From: Euptelea pleiosperma | Lineage: Eukaryota; Streptophyta; Magnoliopsida; Ranunculales; Eupteleaceae | Assembly (NCBI GenBank): GCA_035048495.1 | Contig: CM068551.1 | Span: forward strand, 17,238,248-17,302,247 | Reading direction: 5' to 3' | DNA length: 64,000 nt | Shown: one piece after another, positions 35,217 through 46,587 of the stretch | Layout: every line of letters starts with the position of its first letter | Numbering within the stretch: the stretch's first letter is position 1 | The notes under the pieces: model-generated | Told to the model about the DNA's origin: nothing | Databases searched by the model: none | Seen by the model: the letters and a program-made list of their open reading frames with translations, nothing else | Program-made: the position numbers and the translations under genes

Positions 35217-36576
35217 ATAGTAAATGGCCCAAGCCCACGGCACTCTCCTACAAAAGCGTTTGCAAAAATTGGGTGCCTTCGGCACTCAAACGGTATAACA
35301 GACTAGGCCGTTACTATTTTTTCCATTATAATGGCTGTTATAATGGATTGTAAGGCACAAAGGGAGAAATGAGAAATAACATAAACAACAAAAAATAACG
35401 GTGTTGAAATTTAAATTTTGAATAAATTGAGGTCAAATGAGGCGGATTGAGTGGCTGAAATCTAACCGTCCACATTAGATCGACAGATTGTGTGTTCCTA
35501 TGTACCTTTCGCATTCATCATGTTGTACTTCTAAGATGGTAAGTGGCCTAGATACCTAGATTGACCGTAGGTGATGTTAAAGACTTATCCTTGACTTAAA
35601 GAGAGCTTACGTTATGATTAAAATTGATAAATAAGTTTTCGAATAGAAAAACCTAAACTTGACCAACTCGTTCAAACGAACTCCAAAATGGTTCAAATGA
35701 ACCCTACCCAAACATTGTTTTTCAACAGGTTTGTGCTAGATCAAAGTGGTTTGAACTGAAACAAAGTGGTTCCAAAGAGGCTGTAATTTGCACATTTGGA
35801 AACTTGCTAAAAACTGATTTCACTTTGGAAAGTTTCCCGATTGGCCTAGGGAGAGATTTCAACTATAAATAAACCTTATTTTCCTAGGTTTAAACACCAC
35901 AAGAGAGAGAGAGAGAGAGATCTTTAGCTTAGAGATTAGAGATTTATATAGGGTTTCCTCTTGGTTGCTCGAGACCTGTTGATTTAAGGTTTTATCCTTC
36001 GATCTTGAGTGATGAAGTTTGTTAAACTCTTCACGGTCAAATTCCCTTCCTTAATGATGTATTAAAGAAGTTTGATTTTTGTTTACCTTTCATATTTTGT
36101 ACTCCACCCTTTGGGTTATTCATGGTGATAAGCGTGATTTGGTATGCTTCCAAACCAACTCAAAGCTTTCCCTGAAGGTGTGCTCGTGTGTTCCAATGTG
36201 TGAAAATACAAGATGACATAATAAATCAACAACAAGAGCTCGTGCATGGATTGAATTGTGATTCAGTTTGTAAAGTCGGTTGCGTGGGTCATGGTCTATA
36301 CTTTTGCAACTTCTATATATGCATTGGACATGGTCCCGAGATTTTTAATAACCCATTTGGATTTTCTTCGTAAAATATCGTGTGTTATGTGATTGTCTGT
36401 TTGACCATCTTAAGGTTAGAGTGAGCAATCCCCAAAGGAATATGTCATTGATATATTTGATTCGAGATTGGTTAATCTGATTCGTCTTCACTTTAGCAAT
36501 CCTGCAATATGATCCCAAATCATTGACATAACTTGAACAGGCTAAAAAAAACTTATAATTTTGAATCAAACTATGA
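35217..36576. other. Duplicated tract, then LTR-like intergenic DNA
   Basis: 35217-35487 completes the direct repeat of 34186-34440. From 35490 on there is a TATA-like tataaataaacc at 35870, a GA microsatellite at 35903-35920 and a tract resembling a leader (gatctttagcttagagatta). The whole may be an LTR of a copia-type element, but no primer-binding site, gag or second LTR is seen. No supported gene. Confidence 0.4.
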
Positions 36577-37940
36577 TTCCCTACATTAGTTAAAACCCCT
36601 TTCCCAAACTCTATCTGACAAAGTGGTAATAAACTGGTTGAACCACTGGTTCTTATGCAACATTTGAATCATGAATCCCTACATATGAAACCTAAAATTC
36701 GGCCGGCGATTTTATCACCGGTCAAAGATAATATTTTAGAAAAGTCAGTATGCTTTCCAAATTTGGGAGAATTTCTCCAAAATTCTAAATAAATCTTCAA
36801 GATTTGTTGATATATTTCTATGCAAAATAAGAAACAAATTTACTATTATAAAAAAAAAAAAAACTCTTTATTCTTGAATCTCAATCTTAAACGTATCCTT
36901 GGTGAAAGAAAAATAAGAGCCTTAATTTCAAATTTCACATTTTTTTTACCGACCTCTATATATTATTATCTCATATTTTCTTTAATTTCTCTAAATAATT
37001 TATTTTTTAAATTATTTAATAAATGCAAACCGGTCGGATCATATTGAACCATGGTCCGACCGATTTGTCAAAATTTTGGTTTGATCACAAATGTATAAGA
37101 ACATCAATGACTTAAATTCATAGGATGACGTGCTACAATGTCATCCTTAGAACGATACCCTTAAGTCTCTAACACGGCCCGTGTGGTCATTTTCTATCTC
37201 CTTCCCTCACTTTAATTTTTTGATCTCTTTTTCTTTCTCTACTATGACAAACTTTCCACAAGAATTGACAACTTATTTAGAAGTAAAAGGTCGCTGGTTT
37301 GAACGAAAAACGGTGAACATCATCCCAAAACAGTATGGGTCACCATTGACCCGGATTTTTTATTTTTAGTTATATTTTTCAAAATATCAGAAAACATGGT
37401 TGCTTGTCAATGACTGGTTTTGTTGCGGTGGAGTACCGTCAACAAATTGAGATATGGGTTTGAACTTTGAAATCGAACCCAATCTTCCCCACTCTTACTA
37501 ATATCTCTTTTAATTAAATGAGATGTTGGACTCACTTGGCACATTGGGCCCACAATGACACATTGAACCTTGATATACTGAACGTGGAGGGCCATCTAGC
37601 ATATGGGACCTACCTAATATGTTGATGATATAACACTTCTCTAGCCCACTTGACATGTGAAGCCCATATGATATTTGAACTACATATCATGAGGGGCTCA
37701 CGTGATCACTAGTGAGACCTTGATAGACTGACATGCAACACGGAAATTAAGATATAGGTTTGCATTTTACCCAATCTTCCCCACTGTTACTAATATCGCT
37801 TTTAATTACATGACACGTTGGATCCACTTGGCACATTGGGCCCACAATGACACATTGGACCTTGATATACTGAACGTGGAGGGCCATCTAGCATATGGGA
37901 CCTACCTAATATGTTGATCATATCACACTTCTCAGTTAAA
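36577..37940. repeat. Tandem repeat unit R1 plus partial tail copy
   Basis: First unit of a threefold direct tandem repeat. It starts ctacattagttaaaacccc and ends catgcaacacgg at 37741; 37742-37940 repeats the tail segment (cccaatcttccccact to aatatgttgatca). Units share ggttgaacca, accggtcaaagataatattt, gcaaaccggtcggatc and gaacgtggagggccatct in the same order. A frame at 37247-37366 (TNFPQELTTYLEVKGRWFER, then KTVNIIPKQ) is preserved in all three units. Confidence 0.85.
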
Positions 37941-38993
37941 ATCCTACATCAGTTAAAACCCCTTTCCTTAACTCTATCTGACAAAGTGGTACCAAACCGG
38001 TTGAACCATCGGTTCTTATGCAACATTTGAATCATGAATCCCTACATATGAAATCCTAAAATTCGGCTGACGATTTTATCACCGGTCAAAGATAATATTT
38101 TAGAAAAGTGAGTATGGTTTCCAAATTTGGGGGGATTTCTCCAAAATTCTAAATAAATCTTCAAGATTTTGTGATATATTTCTATGCAAATAAGAAACAA
38201 ATTTATTACTATTATAAAAAAAAAAAAAAAAAAACTCTTTATTTTTTAATCGCAATCTTAAACGTGTCCTTGGTAAAAGAAAAATAAGAGCCTTAACTTC
38301 AAATTTCACATTTTTTTACCGACCTTTTTATTTTATTATCTCATATTTTCTTGAATTTCTCTAAATAATTTAAAATAAATGCAAACCGGTCGGATCATAT
38401 TGAACCATGGTCCAACCAATTTGTCAAAATTTTGGTTTGATCACAAATGTATAAGAACATCAATGGCTTAAATTTGTAGGATGACATGCTACATGTCATC
38501 CTTAGAACGATACCCTTAAGTCTCTAACACGGCCCGTGTGGTCATTTTCTATCTCCTTTCCTCACTTCAATTTTTTGATATTTTTTCTTCCTCTACTACG
38601 ACAAACTTTCCACAAGAAGTGACAACTTATTTAGAAGTAAAAGGTCGTTGGTTTGAACGAAAAACGGTGAACATCATCCCAAAACAGTCTGGGTCACCAT
38701 TGACCCAGATTTTTATTTTTAGTTGTACTTTTCAAAATATCAGAAAACCCGGTTGCTTGTCAATGACTGGTTTTGTTATGGTGCAGTACCGTCAACAAAT
38801 TGAGATATGGGTTTAAATTTTGAACCCAATCTTCCCCACTGTTACAATATCTCTTTTAATTACATGACACGTTGGATCCACTTGGCACATTGGGCCTACA
38901 ATGACACATTGGACCTTGATATACTGAACGTGGAGGGCCATCTGGCATATGGGACCTACCTAATATGTTGATCAATAACACTTCTCAGTTAAA
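37941..38993. repeat. Tandem repeat unit R2
   Basis: Starts atcctacatcagttaaaacc. It lacks the last part of R1 (the catgtgaagcccatatgata segment). The conserved frame is present at about 38607-38720 with Val for Leu and Ser for Tyr. Confidence 0.85.
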
Positions 38994-39994
38994 ATCCTAC
39001 ATCACTTAGAACCCCTTTCCTTAACTCTATCTGAGAAAGTGGTATCAAACCGGTTGAACCACTGGTTCTTATGCAACATTTGAATCATGAATCCCTACAT
39101 ATAAAATCCTAAAATTAAACCTCTTTATTTTTGAATCTCAATCTTAAACGTATCCTTGGTGAAAGAAAAATAAGAGCCTTAACTTCAAATTTCACATTTT
39201 TTTTACCGACCTCTTTATTTTATTCTTATATTTTCTTTAATTTCTCTAAATAATTTATTTTTTAAATTATTTAATAAATACAAACCGGTCAGATGATATT
39301 GAACCATGGTCCGACCAATTTGTCAAAATTTTGGTTTGATCACAAATGTATAAGAACATCAATGACTTAAATTTATAGGATGACGTGCTACAATGTCATC
39401 CTTAGAACGATACCCTTAAGTCTCTAACATGGCCCGTGTGGTCATTTTCTATCTCCTTCCCTCACTTTAATTTTTTGATCTCTTTTGCTTCCTCTACTAC
39501 GACAAACTTTCCATATGAAGTGACAACTTATTTAGAAGTAAAAGGTCGTTGGTTTGAACGAAAAACGGTGAACATCATCCCAAAACAGTCTGGGTCATCA
39601 TTGACCCGGTTTTTTATTTTTAGTTATATTTTTTAAAATATCAGAAAACACGGTTGCTTGTCAATTACTGGTTTTGTTGCGGTGCAGTACCGTCAACAAA
39701 TTGAGATATGGGTTTGAACTTTGAAATTGAACCCAATCTTCCCCACTCTTACTAATATCTCTTTTAATTAAATGAGATGTAGGACTCACTTGGCACATTG
39801 GGCCCACAATGACACATTGAACCTTGATATACTGAACGTGGAGGGCCATCTAGCATATGGGACCTACCTAATATGTTGATGATATAACACTTCTCTGGCC
39901 CACTTGACATGTGAAGCCCATATGATATTTGAACTACATATCATGAGGGGCTCACGTGACTAGTGAGACCTTGATAGACTGACATGCAACACGG
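38994..39994. repeat. Tandem repeat unit R3
   Basis: Starts atcctacatcacttagaacc and ends catgcaacacgg. It lacks about 100 bp present in R1 and R2 (the gattttatcaccggtcaaag tract and its surroundings). The conserved frame is at about 39505-39618. Confidence 0.85.
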
Positions 39995-40664
39995 AATTTT
40001 CGACCTTCCCTTGTTAATCCCCATACCCAAAAATTATGCTGTTTGGTGATTCTTAGCCGTTAGATTTGATCATATTTTTACCATGGAGGTTAAAATAACA
40101 TGAATATAAGATAGCTCTGAAAAGATGGATTTGCATTGGATGGTCTGGATTGAAAATCATCACACATTATTGTCTTAGATGAAATCATGTGTTTTACGAT
40201 CTTATGAAATCATCGTCATCGTCATCGTCATAGTAGGATGGTCATATATTGCTTAGTGTCAATAAACTGAGATGTATTTTATTAAGGTAGGCCATTTGAC
40301 TTGACTCCAACCACCAAAACCCTATACAAACAACACACTGTACAAAAAGGATGTCTTGTTAATGAGACAATGAGGTCTCTGTCCCAACTACAGAGCCAAA
40401 ATGTCTAACTTTTCACATTGTAGCTTAGCAATATGAATTCAGAGTTCTCAGTTCTTACCCACAAGTAGGAAATTGGACCGATTATTACAGTAAGCAAACA
40501 CCCCCTTGATTAGATGGTTAGGATCAATGGCAGAATAGGCAGATGGATGAGCAAGATTTAGCCGTTTATAACAGATTCATCAAAGCTTTTTTCATCAAAT
40601 AAAAACCTACTGAGGCCATTTATTGGACCTTCTGAGGAAATTTTGACTAGTAAAGATGACTTTG

Positions 40665-40693
40665 ACTCTCTCTCTCTCTCTCTCCTATAAGTA
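40665..40693 (+). promoter_or_regulatory. CT patch and TATA-like box of RLK-B
   Basis: A CT dinucleotide run (40665-40684) is followed by TATAAGTA at 40686-40693, 61 bp before the ATG. A pyrimidine patch next to a TATA-like word close to the start fits a plant core promoter. The same word is at 46541-46548 before the chimeric pseudogene. At the equivalent place RLK-A reads ccttcttgcaag and has lost it. Inferred from position only. Confidence 0.35.
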
Positions 40694-40753
40694 GGAAAGA
40701 AAACCAGTGAAGATGAAACAGAACAGGATCAAATGTTAAAACGAGGAGAAGCC

Positions 40754-43700
40754 ATGACACTAATTCAAAAACCTTCTCTTCTTCTTCTCTTTCTTCTCTT
40801 TTTGTTGGTCTTTCCATTGAAGATATCTTCATCACAAAGAACAGAAGCAGAAGCTCTGATCAAATGGAAGACCAACTTATCTTCTCCTTCTGCTTCTCTC
40901 AATTCATGGTCCCTCACCAATATCCAAAACCTCTGCAATTGGACTGGCATCATCTGCAACAATGGCGGAAGTGTCGCCGAGATAATCCTCCGCAGTATGA
41001 ATCTCACTGGAACACTCAACCAATTCAACTTCTCATCCCTCCCCAATCTCACCCGCTTCGATCTCAATTTCAACAAATTAGTAGGAACAATACCACCCAG
41101 CATTGCCAACCTCTCCAAGCTCACTTTCTTGGACCTGGGCAGCAACAATTTCTCTGAAGCCATCCCTCCAGTTATCGGACAGTTATCGGAGCTCCACAAC
41201 CTCCAACTATACAACAACAATCTCATGGGTCCAATTCCATATCAGCTTAGTAGTCTCCAAAAGGTATGGTACTTGGACCTCGGATCGAATTACTTAGAAT
41301 CCCCAGACTGGTTAAGGTTCACCAGCATGCCTTATCTGACACACCTTAGCCTGTTCCTTAACGAGCTAACCTCGGAGTTCCCGTCTTTCATTCTCAATTG
41401 TCGGAATCTGATGTACCTCGACTTGTCACAAAATAAATTGACAGGTCCAATACCACAGACCTTAACAACCAATTTACAGAAGATAGAATACCTCGATCTT
41501 ACTGAGAATTCCTTTCAAGGACCATTACCTGTAGACCTGTCAAAGTTTCTTCTACTCAAAGAACTACGTTTAGGATTGAACAATTTCACTGGGGAGTTAC
41601 CATCGGATATTGGCTTGATTTCAAATCTTCGTATTCTCGAACTGTATAACAATTCACTAGGTGGGCAGATTCCTTCTTCTATAGGCCAGCTTCTGATGCT
41701 TGAGAAACTCGATCTCCATGGTAACAGATTGAATTCTTCCATTCCTTCTGACCTTGGTTGCTGTACTAACCTCACCTTCATAAACCTATCGCTAAATTCC
41801 CTCAATGGGGTACTACCTCCATCTCTATCCAATCTTACCAAGATGTCCGAGATGGGTATCTCTGATAACTTTCTCTCTGGTGATATCTCATCTTACTTCA
41901 TTACCAATTGGACACAATTGATCTCCTTGCAACTCCAGAACAATTATTTCACTGGAATGATCCCGCCTGAGATTGGCAGATTGACAAAGCTCCGTATCCT
42001 CTTCCTTTATAATAATCAGCTTTCGGGTTCAATACCGCCAGAGATCGGAAACTTGAAAGATTTGTCGGGGCTAGATCTCTCGGAAAACATGATCACTGGT
42101 CCAATACCTTCCACGTTGGGAAATCTAGCACAACTTCGCATCTTACATCTTTTCTATAACAACCTCATCGGTACGATCCCACCAGAGATTGGAAACCTGA
42201 CGTATCTAAGCACTCTTGATCTCAACACCAACAAATTACATGGTGAGGTGCCAGACACTATCTCTCGCCTTGAGAACCTTCAGAATATCTCATTATTCAC
42301 CAACAATTTTTCTGGTGGCATTGCAAAGGATTTCGGCCAAAATATGTCCTTGATCTATGTCAGCTTCTCGAACAATAGCTTCTCGGGTGAACTGCCGCCG
42401 GGGCTGTGTAATAACTTCTCCCTCGAACATTTCACGGCCAATGGCAATAACTTTACAGGACCATTGCCGGATTGCCTGCGAAATTGCTCAAGACTAGTCA
42501 GAGTTCGGCTTGAAGGGAACCGATTCAACGGAGACATATCAAAAGCATTTGGGGTGCATCCAAATCTTGTGTTCCTAGATCTCAGTAGGAATCAATTGTC
42601 GGGTGAGCTCTCACCAGAGTGGGCAAAATGTGAAAATCTTACTTATTTGCACATAGACGGAAATAAAATTTCAGGTGAAATTCCAGCTGAGCTTCGGAAG
42701 TTGACTCAATTACAGGATCTGAGCCTATCTTCGAATGAACTGATGGGAAAGATTCCTATTGAATTATTCGATGTAGACTTGTTATACAAGCTCAACTTGA
42801 GCAACAATCACTTAACAGGAGTGATCCCTCAGGGAATCAGCAAGTTATCTAAGCTTCAAAGTCTTGACTTGTCGGGAAATGAACTCGCCAGCAACATACC
42901 TGAAGAGCTTGGAAATTGCGTCGGCTTATTAACGTTGAACTTAAGCAACAACAATTTATCAGGTGAAATACCATCTGAGCTTGGCAATTTGGCTGCATTG
43001 CAGTACTATTTAGATCTCAGCAACAATTTGCTATCTGGACCAATCCCTCGTGGCCTTGACAAGCTGACCTCACTTCAAGATCTCAATCTTTCCCATAACA
43101 AGCTCTCAGGTAGAATCCCATCCACATTATCCAACATGTTTAGTCTTCAATCAGTCGACTTCTCATACAACAACTTGACGGGTCCAATTCCAAATTTTCG
43201 ACAAGCAGTCCACGAGGTCTTAGTGGGAAACTCAGGCTTATGTGGAGATGCTGAAGGACTACCCCCTTGTAGTTCCAGTCTCAACAGAAGTGGATCTCAC
43301 AAGAACAAAAAGAAACTCCTTATTGCTGTCATTGTCTCCGTCGTCGGTGGCATTTTATTGCTTGCAACCATCCTTACTGGAATTCTAGTCTCGAGAAGGA
43401 AACCAAGACAATCAGACGAAGAAATCGTAAGAACTGAAAATTATGAGGGTTCTCAACTGTTGATTTGGGAAAGAGAAGGAAAATTCACCTTTGGTGATAT
43501 AGTGAAAGCCACCGATAACTTCCACGATGAATGCTGTATTGGTAAAGGAGGATTTGGAAGAGTTTACAAAGCAGTGTTGCGGACGGGTCAGATTGTCGCT
43601 GTAAAACGACTAAATATGTCAGATTCAAGTGATATCCCAGACACAAATCGACGAAGTTTCGAGAATGAGATACGTACATTAACGGAAGTCCGGCACCGGA

Positions 43701-45422
43701 ATATCGTTAAACTGTACGGATTCTGTTCTGTCAATGGTTGTATGTATTTGGTGTATGAGTATGTAGAGAGAGGTAGTTTGGGTAAGGTTTTGTATGGGCA
43801 AGAAGGGGAAATGCAGCTGGACTGGGTGACAAGGGTTAAGGTTATCCAAGGTGTGGCGCACGCTATCGCTTACTTGCACCATGACTGCTCACCCACTATT
43901 GTGCACCGGGACATATCGTTGAACAATATTTTGCTGGAGGTGGGGCTCGAACCACGGCTCTCTGACTTTGGAACGGCGAGATTGTTGAGCTCAGATTCAT
44001 CCAACTGGACCACGGTTGCTGGATCTTATGGCTACATGGCTCCAGGTAAGCTAGTCCTTCATCTGTCCTTGTTTTGTTTACCCCTAGTAATTGTTGGGCT
44101 GCAGGAATTGCACTGTCCTGGTTCAGGATAAGAGCATATTACAGACTGTTTGGCTACAGGGGAGTGAGGGATGATGGAAACAGTATCTGGAATGGCAGAA
44201 CTTTTGCATTTATTTTGTGGAAAAGTCCTCTTGCAAAAAGAGAAAATATGTGTTCTACTTTTCCAGGATGAGGAGACACTCATTCATGGATATCTCTCCC
44301 TTGCCCCTATAGCCAAACATGTTAAGGAGAGAAAAGATATGTTGTGAAGGTGCTAACACTGGATCAGGTAAAGCATCACTAGTTATGGATCAAACAGTTG
44401 TTAAGTAGGGTTACTCACCATTCATTGATCAACCTATCAGATATCCGAGCCAAACAGTCTGCCAAAAAAGGTTCACTAAAACGGACGATTATGATTATTT
44501 GCTCAAGTTGACTCTTAATGTAGGAGATCTCCTAGTTGCCAAACATTGGAAGATGGGTCCCTCCCTCCTGCATTTAAACAAGGAGGATTAGTCCTTTAAA
44601 TGATTTAATCTGCTTATACACCATGACCACTTAACTCTTATCTCAAAGTGCCAAAGAATTTCACTAACAAATCATAAATAATACAGAATGTACCATGGTA
44701 CCAGACTCATCATCCTCCTTCAACCCAACCTGCTATACCACAGATATGGCTAACTGGCTCAATTAACCGGGTTGTTTAATCAGTGTGTCGCCTCTTAGAT
44801 GGAGCAGATCACAAAATCAGACCAAGTGGACACTCCTAACTTGGTGTAGAAACTCTTTATCTTTTTCTGTGATCATTGACCTTTAGATGAATCAAATGAT
44901 CTGAATTGATGAACTGGTAAGACTTGTGCAAAGAATAAGAGTTGAGGTTCACTAAGGATGATAAACTAAGGTTCATACTTATGATCTCTACACTATATTT
45001 TCTTTGTAAGGTAAGTGGCTTGCGGATGTAAATCTTTGATTGTTTCAAATTCTAAAGCCGCTAAATTTGTCATTTCATGACATGCAGAACTTGCATATAC
45101 AATGAAGGTGACTGAAAAATGTGACGTTTATAGCTTTGGAGTGGTAGCACTAGAAGTCATGATGGGAAGACATCCAGGAGAGCTCATCTCCACTCTATCG
45201 TCACTGTCATCTGATAACCAGGACTTGCTGTTGAAGGATGTGTTGGACCAACGGCTCCCACCTCCCACAGGTCAATTGGCAGAGGAGGTGGTGTTTGCAG
45301 TTACAATGGCCCTAGCATGTACAAGTGCCAATCCTGAGTCACGACCACCCATGCGTTTCGTGGCTCAGGAGTTGTCGTCTCGGACTCAAGCATATCTGTC
45401 CGAGCCATTACAATTACCATGA
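40754..45422 (+). CDS. RLK-B: MIK2-like LRR receptor kinase, 1,208 aa
   Basis: Exon 1 is 40754-44045 and exon 2 is 45088-45422. The 1,042-bp GT-AG intron is in phase 1 at the APE Glu (residue 1098). Exon 1 has exactly the length of RLK-A exon 1 (3,292 bp). Order: signal peptide (about 1-28), CNWTGIIC cap, about 30 LRRs (about 75-830), GLCG...PPC, transmembrane helix 855-878, kinase. Kinase landmarks: glycine loop at 930, Lys 951, HRD 1051-1053, DFG 1071-1073, [14 protein letters not shown] in exon 2. From the glycine loop to the splice site the protein is identical to RLK-A, while the ectodomain differs at roughly 45-50 positions. It ends SEPLQLP; RLK-A ends [17 protein letters not shown] because of a 4-bp indel. 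An in-frame ATG at 40733 exists, but the later one opens the signal peptide and matches RLK-A. Confidence 0.93.
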
Positions 45423-46099
45423 GTAAACTTGCAAGCCTTCAGAAGTAACATGGATCTTATTGGGCTCCATGGCCATTGAGACGAACAATATAGCCATAGA
45501 TTATATCAATAGATTGACTATTTTTCGGTTAATTCCGAAAAAAATATATGAAGGGTTTTCCTTTTCTTTTTCCTTTTTCCTTTATGCTCTGCTAAAATTT
45601 TGTTGCAGAACCCAAGGATCTGTCGGTGCGATGGCAATTCAAAATAAAGGGCAAAAAAAAACTAAATATACAAAATAGACATAAAGATTTAAGTGGTTCA
45701 CCACTTAGGGCTACAACCACTTTACTCTAAGAGCTTAAGCTATTAGAGGGAGGCCTAACAATGTATATCAAATGGTCCATGGGTCTAACAGAGGCGGAGA
45801 AAACACTTCCCAAAAGTGACAAAATCACCTATTAAAGCTATATAGGGGAGGTCATGTGTTCAACCCAAGGTTTTAAATGTCAGCGTCGGTTTCGGTGAGT
45901 ACCGAAATCCCTGAAATATATCTTTTTGAAGCGAAATCCACCGAAATTTGGCCGAAAATTTCAATTTTGGACCTCACCGAAATGATCATCATCATCATAA
46001 GCCTTTTTTACAACTATATGGGGTCAACTGCCTGTTGGTCCATTCAATCATGTCTTGATGGATCAGGATTCATGGTATACTTGCTGCCAATCTGATTTC

Positions 46100-46370
46100 C
46101 CTCAATTTGCCACATAGTAGACTCTTTCGGGCCAACTACCCCTAATGTTTGACCCACACCTTGGTGGACCCACACCAAAAATCAGTGTGATTAGTGATTC
46201 CTAGCCATTGGATTTGAGCACTTTTTCATCATGGCCTTGGAACCAACTCATAGGCCGATTCATAAAGTCAATGACGAAAAAGTGCTCAAATCCTACGCCT
46301 AGAAATCGCCAATCACACTGATTTTTGGTGTGTTGGGACCCGAACGAGTCTACTGCGTTGATACAGATGT
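46100..46370. mobile_element. Fold-back MITE in the 3' flank of RLK-B
   Basis: Inverted counterpart of the element at 5095-5350, with the same agcactttttcatcatgg and aaaaatcagtgtgattagtg arms. It reached this place as part of arm B. Confidence 0.6.
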
Positions 46371-46587
46371 CTGCATCAAAGAACAGCCCTAAGAGCATCT
46401 CCAACAGCTATCCATCCTCCCTCGTCAAGCCAATTTTGACTGGTCAATTATAGAAGTTCCCCCCCTATCCTGACTATTCATCTTCAGCTTCATCTCCGTT
46501 CACACAACTATGTCCACGCGTTGACTTTGACTATCTCTCCTATAAGTAAGAAAGAAAACCAGTGAAGATGAAATAGAACAGGATCAA

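Larger units (their letters stand above)
40254..46405. repeat. Inverted duplication, arm B (contains RLK-B)
   Basis: Opposite-strand counterpart of 5060-11630, carrying RLK-B, its intron, about 980 bp of 3' flank and about 500 bp of 5' flank. Arm B is somewhat shorter than arm A, through indels in the flanks. At its 3' end a junction of about 25 bp leads directly into the promoter of the chimeric pseudogene. Confidence 0.85.

Noticed and set aside
37181..39636. The repeated short frames in the tandem array called as genes
   Set aside because: Preserved in three units but short, without recognised homology, promoter or splice context. Kept as a finding only.
40733..40753. Upstream in-frame ATG as start of RLK-B
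   Set aside because: RLK-A has no matching codons there, and the later ATG opens directly into the signal peptide.
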